NCBI GenBank assembly: GCA_018398765.1
Contig: JAHBMJ010000160.1
Coordinates: 9,240 to 47,484, forward strand
Source: Chromera velia
Taxonomy: Eukaryota; Sar; Chromeraceae
Direction: 5' to 3'
DNA length: 38,245 nucleotides
Shown here: positions 22,913 to 32,208 of the stretch, piece after piece
Layout: the number at the start of each line of letters is the position of its first letter
Numbering within the stretch: the first letter of the stretch is position 1
Translations under genes and position numbers: made by a program
The notes under the pieces: model-generated
Told to the model about the DNA's origin: nothing
Databases searched by the model: none
What the model saw: only the letters and a program-made list of their open reading frames with translations

Positions 22913-23384
22913 TCTACATATGACTGATTTTTAACGTTACGGCCTTTTGTTGTCGTTTGCTTCCGCAAGTGCACCTGAGAACCGTCAGCGATAGACAAAA
23001 GACAGTGGTATGGATATGGAGGGGCGTCGCACACGGGACACTACGTGTGTTCTCTAATCATGCCTACGGTCTATCCATCGGCTTGCAAGGATCGACGTAA
23101 TACTGCGATTAATTGGCATGCTAATTTCGAGCAATTAATGCTTAGCTCGGCGTGTATGCGAAGATTCAGTCTCTGATGGTTTTTCGCATGCATGCGTTTT
23201 TTTGTATGTCGTTTAATTAGCATGTATTCGATAAATTCCAATTGAATCAGACAGCAGCCTGTTGGATTATACTGGATTATAGTAGATTGACCGTGTGCTC
23301 CTACCGACATATTTGTGCATAGACAACATAAGATCTTAGCTGTTGGAAGAGACTTTCAATTTCCTAGAATCTCCATTATGGAAA
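22913..23384. other. no gene seen; 3' flank of the RT locus
   Basis: Moderately AT-rich, without recognisable repeats or coding sequence. It may include the 3' UTR of the retroelement. Confidence 0.45.
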
Positions 23385-23861
23385 TGCAGATAGTCACTGA
23401 GTGTCTACATACAATGTGTGCATGATTGCTGTGAAGGGAAATGAATTCAATCTTCCAGTCAGTATGTGGTGGTACCAGCAGACTGTATGGTATGTGGAGT
23501 GTTCGTTTGAAGGGCTTCCGCCCAAAGCCACTGTGTACAGCTTCCTCACTGTAGCCCTGTACCGTATGTGTTCCTCGATCACCAGTGCGCCCCCTGAAAG
23601 ACCCACATCCCGATCCATGCACCTGATGGAGCGGCCCAGTCCGGCACCGCGGCTGGCCCACATGCATACATGTATTCCGATGTGTCATGCGTGATCATGC
23701 ATGCATGTAATTTGAGCAATAGATTCAGAGTCACAGAATTCGGTTGATTCACAACGAACAATCGGATGTTGCAAAGACACACAGACTTACAGTCTTGTTA
23801 AGACAGGACCCGGCTTCATGTAACTGGGCTAGCGGAGCCCAAAGGTAGCCTATCTAATTCA
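23385..23861 (+). repeat. 5' LTR (477 bp)
   Basis: Starts TGCAGATAGTCAC and ends CTATCTAATTCA. Matches 25914-26390 over its full length. Confidence 0.85.
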
Positions 23862-23865
23862 CATT

Positions 23866-23880
23866 GGTGCAATCCCAGGC
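23866..23880 (+). promoter_or_regulatory. possible primer-binding site
   Basis: TGGTGCAATCCCAGG begins four bases after the 5' LTR. TGG is the complement of a tRNA CCA end. I could not name the tRNA. Confidence 0.35.
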
Positions 23881-23978
23881 AGGGCAGACGGTCCCGCAGA
23901 ATTGGGGTTCTGCTTGAACAGAAACATTGAAGTCGATATCCCTCTCTACATAGCTCTCTACTATTGATTGATTTCGAT

Positions 23979-25723
23979 ATGGCCGATGAGAACCGAACTC
24001 CTGTTTCTAGTCAGAAGCAGCAGTTAAGCTCCTATAGGCAGAGACCTACACTGGCGGACCTGCTTGGAAAGGGGAGTCAGAAGCAGAGGAGCGGAGTCCA
24101 AGAAAAAGAGCCCCGTCCTCCTCGCTACACAGAGACTGGTGGTTTTACCAGATTCAAAGCTTGCTTTGAAAACCATAAGGAGGCGAAACAGAGATGGGTG
24201 GTGCGGTACCTTGGCATCAATTCGGATACAGCAGAAGCCGACACAGCTGCTGAAGTGCTGGATGAGCTGGATACCCGTCTACGTCACGACTTGGTTGAGT
24301 GTGCTGAAGAAAACGACTCGTTCTTTGACGTTGTGCAGAGAGCGAGAGAGTCGGGCGGCCCAGAAAATGTTGTCCCCTTCGAAGAACAGTGGGAATTCAT
24401 CCTCAGACACTACGAGACCTCTCAGATGTCCCAAAAGCTGAAGGCATTCCTCTTTTTCTTTGCTTTTCTCTTTGTTAAGGTTCCGGGGGGACCAAAGAAA
24501 AGGATTCAGCTGTTCCGAGAGTTGCTCGCAGGTTGCAGAAAATTCGGGTAGGAGCCCGATGCCTTTTCAAAGTTCGTGGTGCTTGTATGGGGACTGAGAG
24601 AAGAAGAGCAGCAGTCTATCTACAAGGACTTAAGGGATAAGACGGACTTTGATGAGGTGATTACCTCGGTCGAAGCGTTGGCGAAGGCACAAGCAACCTC
24701 CTTTGGCAAAAGGAAAGATGAAGACGACAGAGGAGTGATGGAGACGGGACCGCTGAAAGCAGTCATGAAAAAGGTAGTAAAGGGAGGCGAGAAAACCGAG
24801 AAAGGAGAAGAGAGGGCAGCGAAAGGAAGATCCGCTGGGTCGGGGGGGAAGAGCAACGACTCGAACGACAATACAGAATCGGGGGTGAAACCGATTTTCA
24901 AGTCTATCCCCGATCGCCTCGCAAAGAGATATATGAGATGTGCGGAGGAGGAACATCATCAAGCGTCCTGTCCCTATTCCGATGACACGATCGCAAGGTG
25001 GATGATGAACGCAGCAGAGTTCAGAAACGCATGCCGGGGGCAAGTGGGGTGCTTTTTGCCCCCCCCTCTGCATAGGAGACCGGCGCTTTTCCGTAAAAAA
25101 CTCATTCTAATAATTGGTAAGGAGTTAAAAGCTGAAACTTTGTGTAAGAAAACGTTGTAATGATAGAAAAAGAACTATGGAACAGATTTTTTATATCATT
25201 TCTAGAAACATAGGCTGCCATACAAATTTTATAAGTTTTATACCGTTTTTTTTACTATTCAAAACCGTTAAAAAATGGCCTCAAAATCAAAAAATTTGTA
25301 TGACAATCTATGTTTCTAGAAATGATATAAAAAATCTGTTCCATAGCTAGTTCTTTTTCAAGTTTTATCATTACAACGTCTTTTTACACAAAGTTTCAGC
25401 TTCTAACTCCTTGCTAATTATGAGAACGAGTTTTTTGCGGAAATGCACCGCTTTAGGGGGGCAAAAAGCACCTCACTCCTAGCCTCACTCGCCCCCGGCA
25501 TGCGGAAAAGAAACGGACAGAGAGGGAGAACGGAAAGGAGAAGAAAAAGAGCAATAAAGTGAAGGAGAAGGAAAAGGAAAAGGAGAAGGAAGGAGGAAAG
25601 GAGAAGGGGGGGAAAAGAAAACTCTCCATCAAGAGATCAACCTCCATCTCCTTGATTGACTCCTATAAGAGGTATAATGAAATGTGGGAATCTGACTGTG
25701 AGTCTCTCATAGTCTCTCATTGA
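23979..25723 (+). pseudogene. Gag-like protein, split by a MITE and one TAG
   Basis: ATG at 23979 (MADENRTPVSS). The frame is open to a TAG at 24549-24551, continues in the same frame to the MITE at 25031, and resumes after it to TGA at 25721-25723. Ignoring the MITE, the reading frame is about 424 codons. There is a central helical region (RWVVRYLGIN, FEEQWEFILRHYE), a basic stretch (KKVVKGGEKTEKGEE), and YMRCAEEEHHQASC near 24935. That last motif fits the CX2CX4HX4C Gag zinc knuckle with the first Cys replaced by Tyr. The tail is Lys/Glu-rich. The position between two LTRs supports a Gag identity; no family is named. Confidence 0.62.
25031..25501. mobile_element. 471-bp palindromic MITE inserted in the gag
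   Basis: The two halves are inverted copies of each other: about 200-220 bp at each end, with end sequence ATGCCGGGGGC. The centre (about 25235-25285) is AT-rich. The element is bordered by GC at 25029-25030 and at 25502-25503. Removing the element and one GC leaves AAC GCG GAA AAG, which keeps the gag frame open on both sides. This supports insertion into a previously intact ORF. No coding capacity. Confidence 0.85.
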
Positions 25724-25913
25724 CTCAGACGAGAGCGCAGATGAATGAGAAGCACTCAAGCAACTTGTCAAGAAGAGATGATAAAAAGGTTAACAGCAAG
25801 GATGGGGGGTAAATTGACTTTTGTCTTTTATTGGAATTTGCTCACCCAGTTTCAGTGCACAAGCTTGTTTTCAAAAGGCCACTGCGCTTGGGGGGTGAAT
25901 ATGAAACTAGAAA

Positions 25914-26390
25914 TGCAGACAGTCACTGAGTATGTACATACAATGTGTGCATGACTGCTGTGAAGTGAAATGAATTCAATCTTCCAGTCAGTGTGTGGTG
26001 GTACCAGCAGACTATATAGTATGTGGAGTGTTCGTTTGAAGGGCTTCCGCCCAAAGCCACTGTGTACAGCTTCCTCACTGCAGCCCTGTACCATATGTGT
26101 TCCTCGATCACCAGTGCGCCCCCTGGAAGACCCACATCCCGATCCATGCACCTGATGGAGTGGCCCAGTCCGGCACCGCGGCTAGCCTACATGCATACAT
26201 GTATATTGATGCGTGATGCGTGATCATGCATGCATGCAATTTGAGCAATAGATTCAGAGTCACAGAATTCGGTTGATTCATAACGAACAATCAAATGTTG
26301 CAAAGACACACAGACTTACAGTCTTGTTAAGACAGGACCCGGCTTCATGTAACTGGGCTAGCGGAGCCCAAAGATAGCCTATCTAATTCA
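25914..26390 (+). repeat. 3' LTR (477 bp)
   Basis: Starts TGCAGACAGTCAC and ends CTATCTAATTCA. Same length as the 5' LTR. Confidence 0.85.
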
Positions 26391-26817
26391 TAATGCTATG
26401 CATTTTTAAAAATATTTAAATATCTGATAAGAGAATTGATTTTCTTTTAATATCATTTTAATATAAAATATCACAGTGGTCGAACAGTATCTTGGATAAT
26501 CCTTCTTTTATCATAATTTTTTTTAATTTTTTTTTTGTGACGATGGTTTATTTAACTTTAAGTTTTTGACCCATCATTCACTTAATTTTTTTATGAATTT
26601 CCTGTAGCCTCAATTAAAGATTATTGAATGTTCTTCATGCGACTTCAGGGCTAATTAATCAAGGTGCGATAAGCTGCCACCGGCTGCAATAGTAGGTGCC
26701 GCTTCAAGCCCCACTTTGCAACATCTTTGCAAAAAAGTGGGAACAAAATAAGGAGAGACAGAGGGACGGAATTTGAGACCTAGTTTGAGACCTATCATCA
26801 TGGGCTAGATCATGACT
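26391..26817. other. AT-rich intergenic stretch
   Basis: Rich in A and T runs (26400-26640). No gene or named repeat seen. Confidence 0.5.
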
Positions 26818-27780
26818 CATGAGGGAGGAAGGCGAGGAAGCAGGGAAGGAAGCATGAAGCAAGCAAGGGAGCGAGGAAGGAGGGGGCGCGACGGAGGCAG
26901 GTCCTGGCAGGGAGGCAAGGAGGGTGATCGAGAAGAAGAGAGGGATGAACTTCCGAGGAAGGAAGGAAGGAAGGAATAAAGGAATGAAGGAAGGAAGGAA
27001 GGATGGAAAAAAGGAGGAAAGGGGGGAAGGGACGAAGATGGAAGAGACGAACGGAGGGAGGGAAGGAGGGAGGGAGGAAGGTTAGGAACCGGAAGGAATA
27101 AAACAGGGAGGAAAGAAGGAATCAAGGAAAGAAAGTCTCAGTAGGAAAGAAACAGGTAGATAAACAAGTACCAAGTAAACGAGCAAGCAAACAAAAACTG
27201 GAGAAAGGACGGAAAAAAGAAATAACAGAAAAATATGCAAAAAGAGAGGAGGCAAGCGGAAAGTGGAAGAATGAAGAAATAAAACAGGGATCGCAGACAG
27301 GAAGAAGGGAAGAAAGAAAATGCAGAAACAAAGAAGAGAGAAAAGAAGGACGGAAGGATGAAAGCACAAAAAATAAAAAAAGGGAGGAAAGAAAAAAAAA
27401 AAAAAAGAAAGAGAGAACGAAAGACATTAAGCAAGAAAAAAAGAGCGAGGAAGTCTGTCAGCTAGTGAAAGAGGCATTGAGTAAGTGGATGTCGCTTGGT
27501 GTCTGTATGAGTGAGCGAGCGGGTTGGTATATAAGTGACTGAGTGAGTGAGCGACTGAACGAGTAAGCGAAGGAGCAGAGGGAGGGAGGGAAGGAAGCTG
27601 GGATCAAAGCAGGCAGGGAAGGAGGCAGGTAGGGAGGGTCAGCGGAAAAGAGTAAGGGGGTGAGTGGATGAGCGTGAGTCAGTAAGTCAGGGGAGGAAGG
27701 CAAAGATGAAGCGATGAAGGAAGGGATTGAGGAAGAGAGTGTGTGAGCGAGTGAGTAAGTGAGCAAGGAAAGTCTTTTCA
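26818..27780 (+). repeat. purine-strand low-complexity tract (GGAA, GAGT units)
   Basis: About 960 bases in which the plus strand is almost wholly A and G (GGAAGGAA, GGGAGG, AAGAAAG). It passes at about 27,480 into GAGTGAGTGAGC units. Pyrimidine-strand reading frames such as the Phe/Ser/Leu-rich ones on the minus strand are a by-product of this composition. Confidence 0.85.
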
Positions 27781-28494
27781 GCAAAAATTGTGAGCATGAT
27801 TGATTGTGACCAGTCCAATCCAGGCCGGAGAAGACTCAGTCCACATTTTTTCACGAAGAGACCTTAATTCCTGACAGAGACGGGCATACATTAACAAACT
27901 GAATAGACGGAGGCAGAAAAGAAAACAGACAGAAATACCAGGCCGACGTATACGTAGGACATTCAAGGACAGCTACATGTACGCCTTCAGTCCCAGTCAA
28001 CACTGAATGCTACAAACACAAAGCAGGAACAGCTTAAGCGCTTAACGACTTTCCAAGAATCTATGATGACACACAGTCGCAGACAGCTGTGCATTGCTTC
28101 AACATCTCACCCGATGTTGGTGTGCAGCTGACAGTGTTGAAAGTTTTGGAGCAAATTGAGAGGAGAGGGATGGAGATCGATTATCGATGGCCGGCAGAGA
28201 CGGCACTCTTTTTGTGGTCCCGAAAGAGGGCAAATCAACGATGTCTCTAAGTTTTTCAAAAGAACAATAACCAGACGATCCCTCTTCCTTCTTCCTTAAC
28301 ACGTATGCTGGAAGAGTGTGACATGTATTATTTTTTCAGTACTGACTATAAAACCATGCTAAAACCGCCTGCTTACTTTCGACGCACTGGCAGAAAGTGA
28401 TAGCGGATCGATCAAACAAGGATAGGTGGTTAATTTTTGACGCTTTTTTGAGCTAATGAGGAGCGGAATGGAGCGGAGCTTTCCGGGGCCTTTT
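27781..28494. other. no gene seen
   Basis: Mixed composition. No domain, structural RNA or repeat family is recognised. Confidence 0.45.
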
Positions 28495-29310
28495 AGCCCT
28501 GGAAAGCGAAGCAGGGGGCACTTATAAAACAGAAATGGCCCCAGAAAGCGAAGCGGGGGGCACTTACAAAACAAAAATACCCCAGCCCATGCATAGCCCC
28601 GGAAAGCGAAGCGGGGGGAACTTATAAAAGAAAAATACCCCAGCCCATGAATGTACGCAGTCTTTCACCAAAAAAAGGCCCCGGAAAGATCCCGCCCCAA
28701 ATGGTCTAGAAAAGCGTGCATGAACCTGCGTCGTCATGCATGCGTGCGTCAGTGGCCCGGAAAAGCGGTAAGCTGCATCTCCGGGCTTTTCTCTTAGGGA
28801 AGGGGGGGTTCTGCGGCTTTTCCCACGGGGGGGGAGGGGTCGGCACGACTGCTCGGTCGGCTGGCCGGCGTGCGTCAATCGTGAAGTTCTTATTTTTTTT
28901 GCTTTCCGAGGCCGTTCACAAGCTTGCTTACGTCAGATACCCCAGCCCACGCATACATACATGCATGCATGTATGCATGCATGCAGTGTTTTTCGCTATC
29001 TGATGCAAACAAGCTTGCAAATGGCCCCGAAAAGCAAGAAAAATGAGAACTGCACGATTAACGTACGTCGGCTATTATATGGTGCATACATGGTATAGCG
29101 CCGACCCTCCCCCTCCCCCCGCGGAAAAAAAGCAGCGCAGAAACCCCCCCCCCCCCACGGGAAAAAAGCCTGACGGCCATCTGACGTACGTATGGCACAA
29201 ATCCAGCCTTTCGCGCGGGGCCGGGTTTTTGGTGAAAGACTAGCGTCCATGCATATGGGTTGGGGTATTTTTGTTTTGTAAGTGCCCCCCGCTTCGCTTT
29301 CCGCGGCTAA
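28495..29310. repeat. nested fold-back repeat
   Basis: Three direct copies of a ~55-bp unit (GAAAGCGAAGCGGGGGG, CACTTA, ACCCCAGCCCATG) at 28500-28640 are matched by an inverted copy at 29249-29306. The arms extend through TCTTTCACCAAAAA at about 28660 and its inverse at about 29230. Inside, 28869-28942 is inverted at 28995-29068 around a (CATG)n centre at 28955-28986. A further loose copy of the inner arm lies at about 30070-30150. This looks like one or two fold-back or MITE elements nested in each other. No coding capacity. Confidence 0.7.
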
Positions 29311-30161
29311 AAACCCGGCCCTGAACGGCTGATTTGCACTATGCGTGCATCATATGGGTTTCAGCTTACCCTTGGGCTTTTTTCCCAAGGGGGGGCAAGA
29401 GGGAATCGAGAGTTCCGCAGCTTTTCCCGCGGGGGGGAGGGGGGAGTGGGCGCGACTAGGCGCGCTCGACTGGCCGGCGTGCGTCAAACTAGGGGGGGGC
29501 ACTTCAGCCGGTTACACCATGGTTACTGACCCTACACCCCCCTCTTACAACGTGTGATATGTAACCATCAGTCAAAAGTGGTGCCAATTGATTAGTTACT
29601 CATAAAACTGGCTTTAAGATTGTTAAACAATTCAAGTTATGGTCAAAAATGATGAAAAATGATGTGTCACACTCACTTTGTCCCCAAACCCTCCGTAACC
29701 AGGTAACCCGTAACCTCTTTTGACCCCCCTCAAAAATGAAGTACCCTCCATTAAAAAGCATTCAAACGTGTTCTAAATATCATTTTGAATGCTTTTAAAA
29801 GTTAAAAATTTGGTCGGTTACTAAGGTCAAAATGCTTATAACCGGGTAACCTGTAACCTCTTTATATGACAAAGATAAAAAGGGGGTAACCCAAAGTAAC
29901 CACGTAGCCTACACTTCAAAAACATCAGATTTTGATGTAACTTGATCAAGCAGAGCTCCAGGTTGCCGGATTGGCTCACAAAAATCTGTTTTTATTCATA
30001 TTTTATGTCATTTTAGGCTCAAAATCCACCATAACCTTCCAGAGTGCCCCTCCCCAGGCATCAAATTGCTGCCGTCAATCATGTTAGTTCTCATTTTTCT
30101 TGCTTTCTGGGGCCGTTCGCAAGCTTACTTGCATCAGATTTTTGATGAAAGCTGTATGTAG
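29311..30161. other. non-coding, GTAACC-rich
   Basis: Bases 29400-29490 resemble 28800-28880 (GCTTTTCCC with G runs, then CTGGCCGGCGTGCGTCAA). Bases 29550-29910 contain about eight GTAACC motifs in either GGTAACC or TGTAACC context. No gene seen. Confidence 0.5.
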
Positions 30162-30455
30162 TTGATATACAGGGTGTCAGTTGTTCTGCCTGCGTGGATG
30201 GTGAGGGGCTAGGCCGCGGGGTAATCTACTTGGTGAGCTGCACAGTACGCCCGGCCCGCTTATATGCAAATTCGATTCTTCGCCGCGCACGCATTCGGAT
30301 GCGCATTCAGCGTACCGCTTCATTCAGATTGATTCAGGCTGACTTTATGCGTTTGGTTGATCTAGCCGGATGTTGGTTGTCCTCCAGATTCACAGACTTC
30401 CCATAAAGAGCTCTGAAGGAAGAACACCGCTACGCTCACTACTCCAATTATTACT
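30162..30455 (+). repeat. 5' LTR of the second element
   Basis: Starts TTGATATACAGGG and ends CCAATTATTACT. Matches 31605-31904. Confidence 0.82.
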
Positions 30456-30517
30456 GCGGTTAACAGGAAGGCTCTTCTCTTGAACTCGTCTTCATCTGCT
30501 AATTTGATTCTTCAAGC

Positions 30518-31198
30518 ATGTTGTCTAGTAACGTATCTTCTTCCTCAGTCACTCTTCTACAATTTACTGATGATAACCCTCCACAGCGTCATCAGATCGC
30601 CGATGGCTACGCATACCTGAAGCTCACCAAGATGTGGGCGGAAGGTCATGCGACCCTGACTGGTCTCGAAAAGCTGTACAAGGTCTTGCATATTTCTTCT
30701 TTTGCTGCTGGAGACGATGCTCTCCATAGTCGGATTGAAGAGCTTGCTTCGATAACTGAGGTCCAGTCTGAGGGAGCTGTTCCCCAGAGGACCAGTGGAG
30801 AGTAAGACTCACCGTTCAAAAAGCATCTCCAGGACTGGGCCATCAAGTTCTTGTCTGCACTGGCAGGAAAATAGGCACTTCTCCTGGAGGATACACAGAA
30901 AGAGACGGCCTGGAAGACGTTTGAGAACTTTGATGTCCTTGTGAAGGCACTCCCTATAGATCTGTTTCTGAGAGAGACCGAGGCGGCCTACACCGAGCTT
31001 TAGAAGGACTTGAAGGCCAGATCCATCGCTCCTTTGGACTGGGTAAGTGGATTCAAGTTCTGAAATCTCCATCCCGATGAAATAAAGGCGCTGGCTCGCA
31101 CGAAGAAGAAAAAATCCACAGAAAAAATCGAACAGGCAGGAAAATTGACTGAGAAACAAACAGAAAGCTCTTCCTCTTCATCAGAGATTCTCTTTTGA
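30518..31198 (+). pseudogene. decayed Gag-like reading frame
   Basis: ATG at 30518 opens MLSSNVSSSSVTL and stays open for 95 codons to TAA at 30803. The same frame then continues with protein-like sequence (FKKHLQDWAIKFL, KTFENFDVLVKALP, DLKARSIAPLDWV), interrupted by TAG at 30872 and 31001 and TGA at 31061, to a final TGA at 31196. The helical, charged character and the location between LTRs suggest Gag. No zinc knuckle is visible. Confidence 0.55.
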
Positions 31199-31604
31199 AT
31201 TTTGATAAAGGCGCATTCATGGCCCGATTCGTTCAGTTCCTCTGAAGAGTCTTTGTATGCCTTCTTCCTTCTTCTGTTGTTCTTTCAGTATTGTGAAGAG
31301 CTCATCTTTTGAAAGGCAACAGACAGCCAGACCTAAGAGGCAGGCCGAAGAAAGATAAACTTAAGAGGCAGGCCAGAGACAGACAGTCTTGTGATGCCTA
31401 GCCCTCTGACCTTGTTTTTGTGATGCCTAGCCCTCTGTCTCTCTGCTATCCTTTTCTGTATGCTCTTTGCTCTCTAACACTAACAAAAATATGAAAAGAA
31501 GGAATGATTTCATTGGCTCAGGTAGTTAGAGCAAATGGCTGTTTTTGACTTGGTTTCGATTCCGCTTCTTTCTTTGAGCATCGAAACAAAATTGAGGGGG
31601 GGAG

Positions 31605-31904
31605 TTGATATACAAGGTATCAGTTGTTCTGCCTGCGTGAATGGTGAGGGGCTGGGCCGCAGGGTGATCTACTTGGTGAGCCATGCGGCACGCCCGGCCC
31701 ACTTGCATACAAATTCAATTCTTTGCCATGCGCGCATTTGGATACGCATTCAGCGTACTGCTTCATTCAGATTGATTCAGGCTGATTTTATGCGTTTGGT
31801 TGATTTAGCCGGATGTTGGTTGTCCTCCGGATTCACAGACTTCCCATAAAGAGCTCTGAAGGAAGAACACCGCTACACTCACTTAGTCTACTCCAATTAT
31901 TACT
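31605..31904 (+). repeat. 3' LTR of the second element
   Basis: Starts TTGATATACAAGG directly after the G-rich polypurine tract and ends CCAATTATTACT, followed by a (CATG)n run. Confidence 0.82.
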
Positions 31905-32088
31905 CATGCATGCATGCATGCATACATGTGTGGGCTCAGGGGATTATTTGGTAAGTGCATCACCCCCCTTGTCCTATTTGGAACCGTTTGGAACCCTTAC
32001 TGTTTTTGGTGGCGGCGTCTAGAGCTTGCGGGCCCAAATTAAACAACCCCGGGGGTTTTTGCGGCGGTGGCCTGACCTCCCAGCAAAA

Positions 32089-32208
32089 AAGACAAATCTA
32101 TCCCGAACGGTCTTCAACAGTAAAACGGTCTCCAAAACAACCATACCTCTCAAGCTTTTTTAGGCAGTAAACAATATTTAAAAGCTTAAAACAAAGAGTT
32201 TTAAGCGA
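32089..32208 (+). repeat. left arm of a 4.4-kb inverted pair
   Basis: GACAAATCTATCCC, AACGGTCT, AAACGGTCTCCAAAA and TTAAAACAAAGAGTTTTAA recur inverted at 36337-36460 in the same order, with substitutions and small indels. Confidence 0.7.

Larger units (their letters stand above)
23385..26390 (+). mobile_element. gag-only LTR retrotransposon (TR-GAG-like), with nested MITE
   Basis: Two direct repeats of exactly 477 bp, each TG...CA, flank a 2.05-kb interior that encodes a Gag-like protein and nothing resembling protease, integrase or RT. After the 5' LTR comes a possible primer-binding site TGGTGCAATCCCAGG (about 23866). Before the 3' LTR the sequence is purine-rich (GGGGGGTGAATATGAAACTAGAAA region), a weak polypurine tract. 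The LTRs differ at roughly two dozen positions, mostly transitions, so about 95% identical: an old insertion. A target-site duplication is not clear (ATTATG left of GAAATGCAG, ATAATG right, one mismatch at best). Movement would need proteins from another element. Confidence 0.82.
30162..31904 (+). mobile_element. second gag-only LTR retrotransposon (1.74 kb)
   Basis: Direct repeats of 294 and 300 bp (a 6-base indel) bound a 1.15-kb interior. A textbook polypurine tract, ATTGAGGGGGGAG, sits immediately before the 3' LTR. After the 5' LTR, GCGGTTAACAGG resembles an initiator-tRNA primer site. The LTR start TTGATATAC suits Copia-type elements, but no pol gene is present to confirm this. No target-site duplication is evident (TGTAG left, CATGC right). 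Confidence 0.78.

Noticed and set aside
21590-24551. Reassigned TAG codon in the host
   Set aside because: The formin gives no evidence for it, and the second LTR element has mixed stops; simple mutation is the plainer explanation.
26817-27434. Hydrophobic minus-strand proteins that look like membrane segments
   Set aside because: Phe, Leu and Ser codons come from the pyrimidine strand of the purine tract.
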